Positions 42,186-51,193 of a stretch of 64,000 bases of DNA are shown here, piece after piece. The translations under genes were made by a program, and so were the position numbers. The DNA lies in NCBI RefSeq assembly GCF_023566055.1, contig NZ_JALIQP010000002.1, forward strand, positions 434,001 through 498,000. Direction: 5' to 3'. Under the pieces are notes generated by a model, which saw nothing but the letters and a program-made list of their open reading frames with translations, was not told where the DNA came from and did no database searches. This DNA comes from Halosolutus amylolyticus (GTDB lineage Archaea > Halobacteriota > Halobacteria > Halobacteriales > Natrialbaceae). Numbering within the stretch: position 1 is the stretch's first letter; each line of letters starts with the position of its first letter.

Positions 42186-42892
42186 CGAGCCACCACGCCG
42201 GCACCCGCTCTGACGCGGGGCCGGGCGACGCGGGGACGAGCGCCGACCGCGACGCGTTCGACCGCGCCCTCGACGCGCTCCGGACCGGCGACCCCGTGCT
42301 GGTCCACGACGCGGCCGATCGCGAGGGCGAGACGGACCTCATCTACCACGCCGACGCGGTCACGGCCGACGCCGTCGCCCGCCTGCGCAACGACGCCGGG
42401 GGGCTGGTCTGCGTCGCGCTCGGCCACGACGTCGCGGAGGCGTTCGACCTCCCCTTCTACACCGAGGAGGTCGACCATCCCGCCGCCGGCGACCACGACC
42501 TCGGCTACGACGAACGCTCCTCGTTCTCGCTGACCGTCAACCACCGCGACACCTACACCGGGATCACCGACGCCGATCGATCGACGACGATCCAGGCCCT
42601 CGGCGCGGCCGCCGCCACTCCCGGGCGCGTCGACTTTCCCGACCAGTTTCGCGTCCCCGGCCACGTCCACCTGCTGAAAGCCGCCCCCGACCTGCTCGCC
42701 CAGCGCGAGGGCCACACCGAACTCGGGGTCGCGCTCGCCGACGCCGCCGGCCTTCCCGCTGCCGTCGTCGTCTGCGAGATGCTCGACGACGAGACCGGCG
42801 AGGCGCTTTCGCCCGCCGACGCCCGTGCCTACGCGGATCGTCACGACTTCGCCTACCTCGAGGGGAGCGAGATCACGACCCGACTCGGCTGA
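42182..42892 (+). CDS. ribB: 3,4-dihydroxy-2-butanone 4-phosphate synthase
   Basis: 236 residues. Converts ribulose-5-phosphate to the four-carbon precursor of riboflavin. D-R-E-G-E-T-D-L motif near residue 40, [10 protein letters not shown], and [11 protein letters not shown] near residue 120. An N-terminal 20-residue Gly/Ser-rich extension is present. Translationally coupled to rbkR, so the regulator controls and shares its operon. Confidence 0.94.
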   Translation: MTSHHAGTRSDAGPGDAGTSADRDAFDRALDALRTGDPVLVHDAADREGETDLIYHADAVTADAVARLRNDAGGLVCVALGHDVAEAFDLPFYTEEVDHPAAGDHDLGYDERSSFSLTVNHRDTYTGITDADRSTTIQALGAAAATPGRVDFPDQFRVPGHVHLLKAAPDLLAQREGHTELGVALADAAGLPAAVVVCEMLDDETGEALSPADARAYADRHDFAYLEGSEITTRLG

Positions 42893-42915
42893 CCACGGCG
42901 CCGCCAGGCCAACCC

Positions 42916-42960
42916 GCCCGCCTCGCCCGCCTCGCCCGCCTCGCCCGCCTCGCCTGCCTC
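42916..42960. repeat. Five tandem copies of a 9-bp unit
   Basis: gcccgcctc repeated four times exactly and once with a single change, starting 24 bases after the ribB stop and running up to the convergent neighbour. Probably a slippage repeat. Confidence 0.8.
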
Positions 42961-42968
42961 GCCCAGGC

Positions 42969-43316
42969 CTACTCGTCACTGCTCACCGGAACGCGATCGG
43001 TCCCCGGCCCGCTCCGGTAGACCGCGTAGAGGACCAGCACGGCGATCGTGAAGTCACAGCCGTGCTCGACGAGGTGGTGGACGGTCATCGGAACCAGCCC
43101 GAACACCGTCCCAAGGCCGACAACGGAGCGACCCACGAGCAGCCCGAGGACGATCGTGATCAGCAGGTACCGGGTCGATCGTCGCCGCCGGTACGCGACG
43201 ACGCCGGAAAAAAAGAGCACCGTCGTCCCGACGACGGCGAGGACGATGACGACGATGAGGACGGGCGCCAGCTGTGGATCCAGCCACGGGACGTCGAACG
43301 GGCTCGTGTAGTCCAT
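42969..43316 (-). CDS. Small membrane protein paired with a wHTH regulator
   Basis: 115 residues with three hydrophobic helices (about 17-40, 48-70, 80-105), an R-R-R-R patch after helix one and His residues in V-H-H-L-V-E-H. Divergent from the winged-helix gene at 43511, with which it probably forms a regulatory pair. No characterised family recognised. Confidence 0.65.
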   Translation of the reverse strand: MDYTSPFDVPWLDPQLAPVLIVVIVLAVVGTTVLFFSGVVAYRRRRSTRYLLITIVLGLLVGRSVVGLGTVFGLVPMTVHHLVEHGCDFTIAVLVLYAVYRSGPGTDRVPVSSDE

Positions 43317-43470
43317 GTCCGCTACGCTAGCTGGGTCGAACAGGACCGTATGTGCTTCGGTCGGCCCCGACTCCCATCGCGAGAATCAGGACCGACCCCG
43401 TCCGGCCGACGCCCGACGATTCTCAGCCGCCGGGAACGATCGACCCTCCTTATGCGGGCCTCACTTCTAG

Positions 43471-43487
43471 CTAGGAGTAGTCCCTAG
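43471..43487. promoter_or_regulatory. Inverted repeat before the wHTH gene
   Basis: ctaggagtagtccctag, with ctagg/cctag arms, about 25-40 bases before the start of the 43511 gene. CTAG words are rare in haloarchaeal DNA, so two here stand out. Possible autoregulatory operator. Confidence 0.35.
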
Positions 43488-43510
43488 TCGAGCTACCGGG
43501 ACGGATCCAC

Positions 43511-44056
43511 ATGAGCGAGACGCGACGACAGATACGCGATCGCATCCACGCGAACGCCGGCGTCCACTTCAACGAACTCGTCCGCCGGTCGGAGTTCGCG
43601 CCCGGACAGGTCCAGTACCACGTCCGTCGACTGCTCGACGCGGACGAACTCGTCCGCAACGAGTTCTACGGGCAGACCCACTACTACCCGCCGAGCTACG
43701 ACCCCTGGGAACGCGCCGCACTCGCGCTGTTCCGGCGCGAAACCGCCCGCGAGGTCGTCGTCTACCTCATCGAACACGAGCCGGTCGACCCCGCTACGGT
43801 CGCCGACGACCTCGACATCGCCCGGAGCACGCTCGAGTACCACCTCGACCGACTCGTCGAGCACGACGTCGTCGAGAAACGCTACGACGATCGCAACCGC
43901 GTCAGTCTCCGCCTCGCGAACCCCGATCGGACCGCCCCGCTGCTCTCGGAGGTCGAGCCCACGGTTCCCGATCGGCTGGTCGATCGGTTCAGCCGACTCG
44001 TCGACGGCCTCCTCGAGAACGCGCCGGAGGCCGACCGAGCCACCGAGGCCGACTGA
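43511..44056 (+). CDS. Winged helix-turn-helix transcription regulator
   Basis: 181 residues with two HTH domains in a row: residues 5-55 (I-H-A-N-A-G-V-H-F-N-E-L-V-R-R-S) and about 75-140 (D-P-A-T-V-A-D-D-L-D-I-A-R-S-T-L-E-Y-H-L-D-R-L). The acidic tail (about 145-181) may dimerise. The type is common in haloarchaea and often partnered with a small membrane protein, as here at 42969-43316. Target unknown. Confidence 0.82.
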   Translation: MSETRRQIRDRIHANAGVHFNELVRRSEFAPGQVQYHVRRLLDADELVRNEFYGQTHYYPPSYDPWERAALALFRRETAREVVVYLIEHEPVDPATVADDLDIARSTLEYHLDRLVEHDVVEKRYDDRNRVSLRLANPDRTAPLLSEVEPTVPDRLVDRFSRLVDGLLENAPEADRATEAD

Positions 44057-44148
44057 ACCCACCGGAGCAACTGGACCTGCCGTGTCGATCGACCGTCCGG
44101 CCCCCGAATCGCGAACACTTAGTACGGTGGCTTGCAACACTTCCGAGC

Positions 44149-45078
44149 ATGGGATTCGACGAGATGGACGTCGACACGATCTGGATGGACGGGGAGTTCG
44201 TCGACTGGGACGAGGCACAGATCCACGTGCTCACCCACGGACTCCACTACGGGACGGGCGTCTTCGAGGGCGCGCGGTGTTACGACACCGAGCAGGGCCC
44301 CGCGATCTTCCGCTGGGAGGAACACCTCGATCGGCTCTTCCAGTCCGCCAAACCGTACGAGATGGACATCGACTTCTCGAAAGAAGAGCTTACCGAGGCG
44401 ACGATCGAACTGATCCAGCGCCAGGAACTGCCCTCCTGCTATATCCGGCCGCTCGCGTTCTACGGCTACAACTCGCTGGGCGTGAGCCCGTCGGACTGTC
44501 CCACCAAGACGGCGATCGCCGTCTGGCCGTGGGGCGCCTACCTCGGCGAGGACGCCCTGGAGAACGGGATCGAGGTGATGGTCTCCTCGTGGCGGAAACA
44601 CGCCTCGAGCCAGATCCCGACGAACGCCAAGACCACCGGCCTCTACGTCAACAGCATGCTCGCCGGCGAGGAAGCCCGCCGCAACGGCTACGCGGAGGCG
44701 ATCGTGCTCAACAAGGAGGGCGACGTCGCGGAAGGCCCCGGTGAGAACATCTTCCTCGTGCGCGACGGCGAACTCTACACGCCCGGGCTCTCGGAGTCCA
44801 TCCTCGACGGGATCACCCGTGACACCGTGATCACGCTCGCCGAGGACCTCGGCTACACCGTCCACGACAACGTCTCGATCTCCCGTGGCGAACTCAACAC
44901 GGCCGACGAACTGTTCTTCACCGGCTCCGCCGCCGAGGTGACTCCCATTCGGAAGGTCGACAACGTCGTCATCGGCAACGGCTCTCGCGGCCCGATCACC
45001 GAGGAGATCCAGTCCAAGTTCTTCGAGGTCGTCGAGCGCCGCACCGACGAGTACGACGAGTGGTTCCACTACGTCTAA
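44149..45078 (+). CDS. ilvE: Branched-chain amino acid aminotransferase
   Basis: 309 residues, PLP fold type IV, usual length. G-T-G-V-F-E-G near residue 38, catalytic K161 in N-A-K-T-T-G-L-Y, E-G-P-G-E-N-I-F near residue 195 and F-F-T-G-S-A-A-E-V-T-P near residue 258. Makes Val, Leu and Ile from their 2-oxo acids with glutamate. A TATA-like ttagta about 30 bases before ATG fits a leaderless transcript. Confidence 0.95.
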   Translation: MGFDEMDVDTIWMDGEFVDWDEAQIHVLTHGLHYGTGVFEGARCYDTEQGPAIFRWEEHLDRLFQSAKPYEMDIDFSKEELTEATIELIQRQELPSCYIRPLAFYGYNSLGVSPSDCPTKTAIAVWPWGAYLGEDALENGIEVMVSSWRKHASSQIPTNAKTTGLYVNSMLAGEEARRNGYAEAIVLNKEGDVAEGPGENIFLVRDGELYTPGLSESILDGITRDTVITLAEDLGYTVHDNVSISRGELNTADELFFTGSAAEVTPIRKVDNVVIGNGSRGPITEEIQSKFFEVVERRTDEYDEWFHYV

Positions 45079-45410
45079 CGAACGAACTTTTACGCTGCGT
45101 GCGGCCGCTTCGCGGCCGCACTCGGTAAAATCTTCAAAAGAGCGCTTCGCGCTCTTTTGGACCTCGCGGGATCTTCGATCCCGCTCAGCTTCGATGAAAA
45201 GCCTCCTCCTTCCGTTCTGGTGAGCTTCGCTCACCTCCACGTCAGTCGTCGGCCCGCTCGCTACGCCGTAGGCGTCGCTCGCGGCGCACGATCGGTGACT
45301 CGCCTGCCCTCCCCCGAGTCGCGCACTCGCCGGATACCGGCGAGCGCGCTCCCGGCCACGAATCTCTGAATTCCGATCAGTCAATCTCCGATCGAACGAT
45401 CTCCAATCGG
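45079..45410. other. Gene-free stretch after ilvE packed with hairpins
   Basis: 332 bases without a credible gene. It contains the stem-loop array described separately and short words rich in gctcgc/cgctcgc. The first stem-loop may end ilvE transcription, though no T-run follows closely. Confidence 0.6.
45099..45344. repeat. Array of five stem-loops with three-base loops
   Basis: Perfect stems: 45099-45108/45112-45121 (gtgcggccgc), 45136-45145/45149-45158 (aaaagagcgc), 45166-45173/45177-45184 (gcgggatc) and 45219-45225/45229-45235 (ggtgagc), each around the loop ttc. A fifth, 45326-45333/45337-45344 (ctcgccgg), has loop ata. The stems differ in sequence but share the design, so they are not copies of one repeat. 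Confidence 0.85.
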
Positions 45411-45854
45411 TCAGCCCCCGGTCGTAATTTCGAGACGAAGGGCGTCGCCGTCCCGAACTTCGTACTCGGTCGGATCGACCGCCTCGCCGTCGACGGTGAA
45501 CGTCAGCTCCGTCTCCGGATCGCCGGCATCGTACGTCTCGCCGTCGATCGTCACGACGTGATCGCCGTCGGCGTCCGTATACTCGAAATGCGGGAGCAGG
45601 TCGATCCCCTCCGCGAACGTGACCGGGTCCTCGCCCTCCATGAACCACTCGTCGTGACCCTCGTGGAGGTGGAACGCGATCGAGTCGTTCTCGGCGTATT
45701 CGGACTGGAACCGGTTCGCGGAGAGATCGATCGGCTCCCCGTCGACGACGACGTCGATGCTTCCGCGGCCGAGTATCGCGGTCTTCTCCTCGACAAGACA
45801 GCCCGCGAGGAGGGGAACGCTCGAGACGGAAGCGAGGACCGCTCGTCGCTTCAT
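45411..45854 (-). CDS. Secreted lipoprotein, unknown function
   Basis: 147 residues from ATG 45854. Signal M-K-R-R-A-V-L-A-S-V-S-S-V-P-L-L-A-G-C with lipobox L-A-G-C, so probably lipid-anchored outside the cell. The mature part looks all-beta, with V-V-V-D-G-E-P-I-D-L, F-H-L-H-E-G-H-D-E-W and a C-terminal D-G-D-A-L-R-L-E-I-T. No twin arginine pair in the usual spacing (R3-R4 only). No enzyme motif recognised. A longer in-frame start at 45902 is not favoured, as the lipobox sets the N-terminus. Confidence 0.75.
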   Translation of the reverse strand: MKRRAVLASVSSVPLLAGCLVEEKTAILGRGSIDVVVDGEPIDLSANRFQSEYAENDSIAFHLHEGHDEWFMEGEDPVTFAEGIDLLPHFEYTDADGDHVVTIDGETYDAGDPETELTFTVDGEAVDPTEYEVRDGDALRLEITTGG

Positions 45855-45976
45855 ACCGAGGGAAGGGAGCGGGTTCTCAAAACGTCCTTGCTTCGCTCCC
45901 ACCGGTCTGGAATCGTTCCGATCGGCTGGAGAGACCGGTGTCGGTCGCGCTACTGAGCGATCGGGGTAACCGGTCG

Positions 45977-46675
45977 TTAGTCGTCGTCGGCTTTGTCCGG
46001 GTTCCCCGTCGAGTTCGCGCTCGCTTCGTCGACGACGTCGATCGAGACGCCGGCGTCCATGCCGCGGTTCGCGTCGCCGAACCCGGCACTGAGAACCCGC
46101 GTGAGCGCGTCCTCGACGTCCTCGTCGAGTTCGGTGATGTCCTCGGACTCGACTTCGATGACGAATCCGGTCGTGATGTTCGGCGACGTCGGCAAGAAGA
46201 GCACTTCTCTACCGTCCTGTGACGTCTTGCCGGTCTTGAACGCCGTCATCCGGAGGCCGTCCCAGACCTCGATCTTGACCGGCTTCTGGAGCGACTCCTG
46301 TTCGCCGAAGGCGGTCTCGGCGGCCATCTTCGAGGCGTTGTAGACGACCCGCACGACGGGCACGCGGTTGGCGACGTCGTCGACCACCCGTTCGGCGAGG
46401 CCGCCGACCGTCGTCCGCATCAGGTAGCCGACCGAGAACGTGAGGATGATGAAGACGGTGAGCGCGACGATAACACGGAGCAGTTGCGCGAGTTGCTCGC
46501 GAGTCTGTTGCATGTTCTCCCCGGGAAGCAACGGCACGAGCGCGTCGGCCTCCAGAATGAGTCCCGGCGTCACCCCGGCGACGAGTCCGTAGAGCCAGTA
46601 GATGACGTAGAGGGTGATGAGAATCGGGCCGAGGACGATCAGCCCACTCGCGAAATCCCGCTTCCACGAAGCCAT
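45977..46675 (-). CDS. DUF502 membrane protein
   Basis: 232 residues. Two membrane helices (about 10-35 and 65-90), the P-x-x-x-x-Y-x-x-x-K motif (V-P-V-V-R-V-V-Y-N-A-S-K) typical of DUF502 near residue 108, then a beta-rich soluble domain and an acidic tail. ATG 46675 chosen; a GTG nine bases upstream (46684) is equally possible. Function unknown. Confidence 0.8.
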   Translation of the reverse strand: MASWKRDFASGLIVLGPILITLYVIYWLYGLVAGVTPGLILEADALVPLLPGENMQQTREQLAQLLRVIVALTVFIILTFSVGYLMRTTVGGLAERVVDDVANRVPVVRVVYNASKMAAETAFGEQESLQKPVKIEVWDGLRMTAFKTGKTSQDGREVLFLPTSPNITTGFVIEVESEDITELDEDVEDALTRVLSAGFGDANRGMDAGVSIDVVDEASANSTGNPDKADDD

Positions 46676-46714
46676 GTACGACACCTCACACTACCGGCTA
46701 ATGAGCCCTTCCCT

Positions 46715-47551
46715 TTAGCGGCCGACGATCGCCCGGACGGCGAACCAGAGGTTCTCCTTTCGCTCCATCGCTCGCCGATAGAAGTACGACTTCCAGCGAT
46801 CGCCGTAGGGGGCGTACTGCCAGACCTCGTAGTCGTCGGCGAGTTCTTCCTGCGCGTCGTCGCGAACCCCCATGAGCATCTGGATCTCGAAGTCAGTTCC
46901 GTGTTCCTCGTGGAGGTCGATCGCGCGATCGATCATCGCGGGATCGTGACTGCCGACCGCGATCCCGCCGTCGAAGTGCTCGAACGCGTACTCCAGTAGC
47001 GCCTCGTACTCGCGGTTGACGGTCGCCTTGTCTTTGTACGCGACGTCGGCCGGTTCATCGTAGGCACCCTTGACGAAGCGGACCTTTCCGGGGATGTCGG
47101 CGAGCCGTCTGACGTCGTCGCGGGTGCGTTTGAGGTTGGCCTGGACGCAGACGCCCACGCCCCCGTCGTGCTTCCGGGCGAGATCCTCGAACGCGTCGAG
47201 CGTCGTATCGGTCGTCGTGTGATCCTCCATGTCGATCCAGACGAAGACCCCCTCCTCGGCGGCGCTGTCGACGATCGTCGTGACCTCCTCGCGGAAGACG
47301 TCCGCTCCGAGATCGAGCCCCAGCTGCGACGGTTTGACCGAGATGCAGGCGTCGAGGTCGGTCGCCGCGATGTCGGCCGCGAGCGATCGGTACTCCGCGG
47401 CGTCCGCCCGGGCCGACTCCCGGTCGTCGTAGTGTTCGCCGAGCAGGTTGACGATCGCCTTGAGGTCGCGGTCGTTCAGGTTCCGGACGTGATCGAGAGC
47501 TTCGGCCGGCGTCTCCCCGGCGACGAAGCGGGTCGCGATCGGCGGGATCAT
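46715..47551 (-). CDS. Proline dehydrogenase
   Basis: 278 residues, single-domain FAD-dependent PRODH with a (beta/alpha)8 barrel. S-V-K-P-S-Q-L-G-L near residue 92, W-I-D-M-E-D-H near residue 124, R-F-V-K-G-A-Y near residue 157, and the substrate-binding Y-x-x-R-R in W-K-S-Y-F-Y-R-R-A-M-E-R near residue 258. First step of proline breakdown to glutamate. No P5C dehydrogenase gene lies next to it. Confidence 0.92.
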   Translation of the reverse strand: MIPPIATRFVAGETPAEALDHVRNLNDRDLKAIVNLLGEHYDDRESARADAAEYRSLAADIAATDLDACISVKPSQLGLDLGADVFREEVTTIVDSAAEEGVFVWIDMEDHTTTDTTLDAFEDLARKHDGGVGVCVQANLKRTRDDVRRLADIPGKVRFVKGAYDEPADVAYKDKATVNREYEALLEYAFEHFDGGIAVGSHDPAMIDRAIDLHEEHGTDFEIQMLMGVRDDAQEELADDYEVWQYAPYGDRWKSYFYRRAMERKENLWFAVRAIVGR

Positions 47552-47669
47552 ACGTCACTAATGTCACGCCATCACCAAGCAGTTGGTGGTGATTCTCACC
47601 GACGGAGCGGGTGCGCCCGACGAGCGCGAACCACCGGCGATTAAGACACCGGGGTTCGTCCCGGCCGAT

Positions 47670-48215
47670 ATGGCAGTGATCGAGACGATCGTCGTCGCCT
47701 TCTGGGCGATGTTGCCCGCCTACGTTCCCAACAACGCCGCGGTGCTGGCCGGCGGCGGCCGGCCGATCGACGGCGGACGCACGTGGGGCGACAGGCGGGT
47801 TCTCGGGGACGGAAAGACGTGGCGCGGGACGGCCGCGGGCATCGTCGCCGGCGTGGCCCTCGCGGGGGTGCTCTCGGTTCTCGCGGACGACGTCAGCGCC
47901 GCGATCGGGATCGAGGTTCCGGCGTTCGAACCGCTCGCCGCGATCGGACTCGCCGCCGGGGCGATGCTGGGAGACATCCTCGCGTCGTTTCTCAAACGCC
48001 GATCGGGCCGACAGCGCGGGGCGATGTTCCCCGGACTCGACCAGCTGGACTTCGTCGTCGTGTCGCTCCCGCTGACCGCCCTGCTCGCGACCGACTGGTT
48101 CCGCGAGGTGTTCACCCTGGACGTGATCCTCGTCGTCGTCGTGCTCACGCCGGTCCTGCACGTGACGACGAACGTGATCGCGTACCAGCTGGGACTGAAG
48201 AACGAGCCCTGGTGA
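47670..48215 (+). CDS. carS: CDP-archaeol synthase
   Basis: 181 residues, five membrane helices, DUF46/CarS family. L-P-A-Y-V-P-N-N-A-A-V near residue 15, G-D-R-R-V-L-G-D-G-K-T-W-R-G near residue 39 and D-Q-L-D-F-V-V near residue 125. Activates digeranylgeranylglyceryl phosphate with CTP for archaeal polar lipid synthesis. ATG 47670 (M-A-V-I-E-T-I-V-V-A-F-W) chosen over an upstream start whose extra residues are hydrophilic and not part of the family. Confidence 0.94.
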   Translation: MAVIETIVVAFWAMLPAYVPNNAAVLAGGGRPIDGGRTWGDRRVLGDGKTWRGTAAGIVAGVALAGVLSVLADDVSAAIGIEVPAFEPLAAIGLAAGAMLGDILASFLKRRSGRQRGAMFPGLDQLDFVVVSLPLTALLATDWFREVFTLDVILVVVVLTPVLHVTTNVIAYQLGLKNEPW

Positions 48216-48529
48216 GCCCCGGAACCCGCCGCTCGCCGGCGGACCCCGGGTCCGTCGGCGAATCCCTGCGAATGTCGGGCGAACCACTACTGCGACCCAC
48301 GTAGACGATTGACACGGTCTGTCACCGACGCCGAGATCGCCGCACGCATGGTCGGAGTCGGGGCAGATCATCCGCTGAGCGACCCACCGCCGACGACGGG
48401 AGTGGTCCGATGTTGGACCGCTCCTCGTCCGGTTCGCGGACTCCGATACCTGCGTGGCCCGTTCCGACTGTCCAACCGTCGTGAGCGGTCGCCACGGGGT
48501 ACATGTGCTCGAACGGTGTAGTTACTCCC
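48216..48529. other. Gene-free stretch before the PCD-like gene
   Basis: 314 bases. Short open frames on both strands have no recognisable product and I do not credit them. No repeat or clear promoter element beyond weak A/T steps near 48505-48525. Confidence 0.4.
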
Positions 48530-48889
48530 ATGAGCGAACCAGCACTCGCCGACCGGGAGTGTATCGCCTGTACGAGCGACGACGATCCGCTGGATGGGAC
48601 GGAACTCGACGAGTTCTACGAGGATCTCGACGCCGACGTCTGGGACGTCGTCGACGACCACCACCTCGAGGGGACCTACGAGTTCGACGACTTCCGCGAC
48701 GCACTCGAGTTCACGAAGGAAGTGGGCGAACTGGCCGAGGAGGAGTGGCACCACCCCGACGTCCACCTCTCGTGGGGCGAAGTCGTGATCGAGATGTGGA
48801 CCCACAAGATCGACGGGTTGTTCCAGACCGACTTCATCATGGCCGCACGAATGGACCGGATCTACGAGGAGTACGCGCCGGCGGAGTAG
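48530..48889 (+). CDS. Pterin-4a-carbinolamine dehydratase-like protein
   Basis: 119 residues. The PCD motif E-E-W-H-H-P-D-V followed by [11 protein letters not shown] and G-L-F-Q-T-D-F matches the family active site, with both His present. A 60-residue acidic N-terminal part starts with E-C-I-A-C and replaces the usual short N-terminus. It could recycle a pterin cofactor or act in molybdopterin metabolism; no aromatic hydroxylase is nearby. ATG 48530 chosen over one nine codons upstream. Confidence 0.82.
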   Translation: MSEPALADRECIACTSDDDPLDGTELDEFYEDLDADVWDVVDDHHLEGTYEFDDFRDALEFTKEVGELAEEEWHHPDVHLSWGEVVIEMWTHKIDGLFQTDFIMAARMDRIYEEYAPAE

Positions 48890-48986
48890 TCGGCGCGGTT
48901 CGAGACGTCCGGATCGAATGCGCCTGTCGGCGATCGGGGCTCCAGCCTGGACGGGACTTTAGACGGCGGCTCCCGTAGAATCAGAT

Positions 48987-49493
48987 ATGGATCTCGAGAC
49001 GATCCTCGCGAAGCCGCCCGACCCGCGTTCCCACAGCTTTCCGGACTACTCGCTCCCGCGCGGGGAGCCCGTGATGCCGATCGCGGTGACCCAGGACGAA
49101 CTGTCGACGCTGCTCTCGCTCTACGAGACGTTCGCGGCGGTCGACCCGACCGGGATCGACTCGAACCCGTTTCTGAAGGCGACGACCGAGTTACTCGAGC
49201 AGACCTTCGGAGTGCCCCAGTACCGGCCGGACGATCAACTCAACGACGACATCGCGGCCACGCTGAACGACTTCTCCGACGACCTCGGCGGGGCCGAGAT
49301 CGGCGTCGCCGACGCGACGCCGAATCACTACAAGGCGCTGTACTTCTTCCTAGTCACCTGCCGCGGCTACAACTCGGCTCCGCACGTCCGCTTCGAACCC
49401 GACGTCGAGGCGATCGACACGCTGTACCGGCTCTACGATCGGGTCTCGAAGCAGGACATGTACCTCAAGCGGCCGGAGACGGTCTTCGAGTAG
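48987..49493 (+). CDS. Conserved-looking soluble protein, unknown
   Basis: 168 residues, acidic, mostly helical, no signal or membrane segment. A TATA-like cttttaga about 30 bases before ATG supports a leaderless transcript. Notable blocks: P-V-M-P-I-A-V-T-Q-D-E-L, F-G-V-P-Q-Y-R-P-D-D and H-Y-K-A-L-Y-F-F-L-V-T-C-R-G-Y. I do not recognise the family. Confidence 0.65.
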   Translation: MDLETILAKPPDPRSHSFPDYSLPRGEPVMPIAVTQDELSTLLSLYETFAAVDPTGIDSNPFLKATTELLEQTFGVPQYRPDDQLNDDIAATLNDFSDDLGGAEIGVADATPNHYKALYFFLVTCRGYNSAPHVRFEPDVEAIDTLYRLYDRVSKQDMYLKRPETVFE

Positions 49494-49532
49494 TGAGACG
49501 AGCGGATCCAGCGACCGGCCCAGGGGCGCGAC

Positions 49533-50537
49533 TCATTCGAGCGCGTCGTGTAGATCCGTCACCACGTCGGCGTGGGCCTCGTGGGCCACTTCGAGCTCGA
49601 CCGGCGGTTCGAGCATCCCCGCGAAGCCGTGAATCATATCCGGGTAGTTCCGGTACGTGACCGGGACGCCCGCGTCCGCGAGCCGATCGGCGTATGCGGC
49701 TCCATCGTCTCGCAGCGGATCGAACCCCGCGGTGACGATCGTCGCCGGCGGGAGCGCCGAGAGCAGGCGATCGCTCGCGAGTCGCGGCGCGGCGAAGACG
49801 TTGGCCTCGTCGATCTCGCGCTCGAAGTAGTGGTCCCGGAACCACGCGCTCTCCTCGGTCGAGAGCAGGTAGCCGTCGCCGAACGCCTCGTAGGAGTCGG
49901 TCCCCGTCGCGTCGCCCGTCGCGGGGTAGAAGAGCACCTGGTAGACGACCGACGGGCCGTCGCGGCGGGCCGAAAGCAGGCTCGTCGCCGTCGCGAGGGT
50001 CCCGCCCGCGCTGTCGCCCGCGAGGACGAGGCGGTCGGGGTCGCCACCGAGGTCGTCGACGCCGTCGGCGGCCCACTCGAGCGCGGCATAGCAGTCCTCC
50101 AGGCCCGCCGGGAACGGGTGTTCGGGGGCGAGCCGATAGCCCACGCTGACGACCGGGTAGCCGGTCTCGGTCGCGAGTTTGCGACACGTCGCGTCGGCGG
50201 CGTCGATGCTCCCCACGACCCAGCCACCGCCGTGGAAATAGCAGATCGCCGGCCGCGAGCCGTCGGCCCGATCGGGTTCGGGATCGTGGATCCGGATCGG
50301 GATCTCGCCGGCCGGCCCGTCGATCCGGCGGTCCTCGACGCGCGCGACCGCGATGTCGGACTCGCGATCGAACATCGCCGCCATAGTCTCTCGTGCCTGT
50401 TCCGGCGTGAGGTCGGCGAACGACGGCGCGTCCATTGCCTCGAGCGCGTCGAGGACGGCCTGAGCCTCGGGATGTGGTTCGGCCGCAGCCCGCGCCCGAT
50501 CGATCGCCTGCGAGTCGCCCGGTGGCGTCTCGGTCAT
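49533..50537 (-). CDS. Alpha/beta hydrolase, hormone-sensitive-lipase type
   Basis: 334 residues from ATG 50537. Oxyanion-hole motif Y-F-H-G-G-G-W near residue 98, nucleophile elbow G-D-S-A-G-G near residue 168, an acid in F-D-P-L-R-D-D-G near residue 268 and the catalytic His in M-I-H-G-F near residue 302. A carboxylesterase of unknown substrate. ATG 50561 (eight codons longer) is also possible. Confidence 0.9.
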   Translation of the reverse strand: MTETPPGDSQAIDRARAAAEPHPEAQAVLDALEAMDAPSFADLTPEQARETMAAMFDRESDIAVARVEDRRIDGPAGEIPIRIHDPEPDRADGSRPAICYFHGGGWVVGSIDAADATCRKLATETGYPVVSVGYRLAPEHPFPAGLEDCYAALEWAADGVDDLGGDPDRLVLAGDSAGGTLATATSLLSARRDGPSVVYQVLFYPATGDATGTDSYEAFGDGYLLSTEESAWFRDHYFEREIDEANVFAAPRLASDRLLSALPPATIVTAGFDPLRDDGAAYADRLADAGVPVTYRNYPDMIHGFAGMLEPPVELEVAHEAHADVVTDLHDALE

Positions 50538-50643
50538 CGACGGATAGTCGGGCCGACCCATCAAAAAAACCACGTGTTCGGGACGGCCTCGGCAGTCGAT
50601 CGTATCAGACCGTTTATTTCGGTTCGGCCCGCCTGTCCGGACA

Positions 50644-51171
50644 ATGACGAACCAGGAACTCATCGACGCGCTCCGCGCGGCGGAGGCCGTCAAATTCGGC
50701 GAGTTCGAACTGTCCCACGGTGGCACGAGCGAGTACTACGTCGACAAGTACCTCTTCGAGACCGACCCGCGCTGTCTCGAGGCGATCGCCGACGCGTTCG
50801 CCGCCCGACTCGACGCGGACGACAAACTCGGCGGCGTCGCGCTCGGCGGCGTCCCGCTCGCGGCCGCGACCAGCGTCGCCGCGGACGTTCCCTACGTCAT
50901 CGCGCGCAAACAGCGCAAGGAGTACGGCACTGCGAACCTGATCGAGGGCCGCCTCGAGGAGAGCGAGGAGGTCGTCGTCGTCGAGGACATCGTCACGACG
51001 GGGACGAGCCTCGTCGACGCCGTCGAGGCGCTTCGCGAGGCCGGCGCGACGGTCGACCGGGCGCTGGTCGTCGTCGATCGCCAGGAAGGGGGCCGCGAGA
51101 ACGTCGAAGACGCCGACGTCGAGATGGAGGCGCTGGTGACGGCCGAGGAGTTGCTGGCCGATCGGGACTAG
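50644..51171 (+). CDS. pyrE: Orotate phosphoribosyltransferase
   Basis: 175 residues. F-G-E-F-E-L-S-H-G near residue 17, K-Q-R-K-E-Y-G near residue 91 and the PRPP motif [13 protein letters not shown] near residue 110. Makes OMP from orotate and PRPP in pyrimidine synthesis. Distinct from the regulator relative at 56801 in lacking an N-terminal HTH. Confidence 0.94.
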   Translation: MTNQELIDALRAAEAVKFGEFELSHGGTSEYYVDKYLFETDPRCLEAIADAFAARLDADDKLGGVALGGVPLAAATSVAADVPYVIARKQRKEYGTANLIEGRLEESEEVVVVEDIVTTGTSLVDAVEALREAGATVDRALVVVDRQEGGRENVEDADVEMEALVTAEELLADRD

Positions 51172-51193
51172 CGGTGCCGGAGGGATCGCATCG

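Noticed and set aside
42916-42960. CRISPR-like repeat
   Set aside because: Units are 9 bp with no spacers; a plain tandem repeat.
45099-45344. tRNA gene or CRISPR array in the hairpin-rich stretch
   Set aside because: No cloverleaf with T-loop or acceptor pairing could be fitted, and stem sequences differ from hairpin to hairpin.
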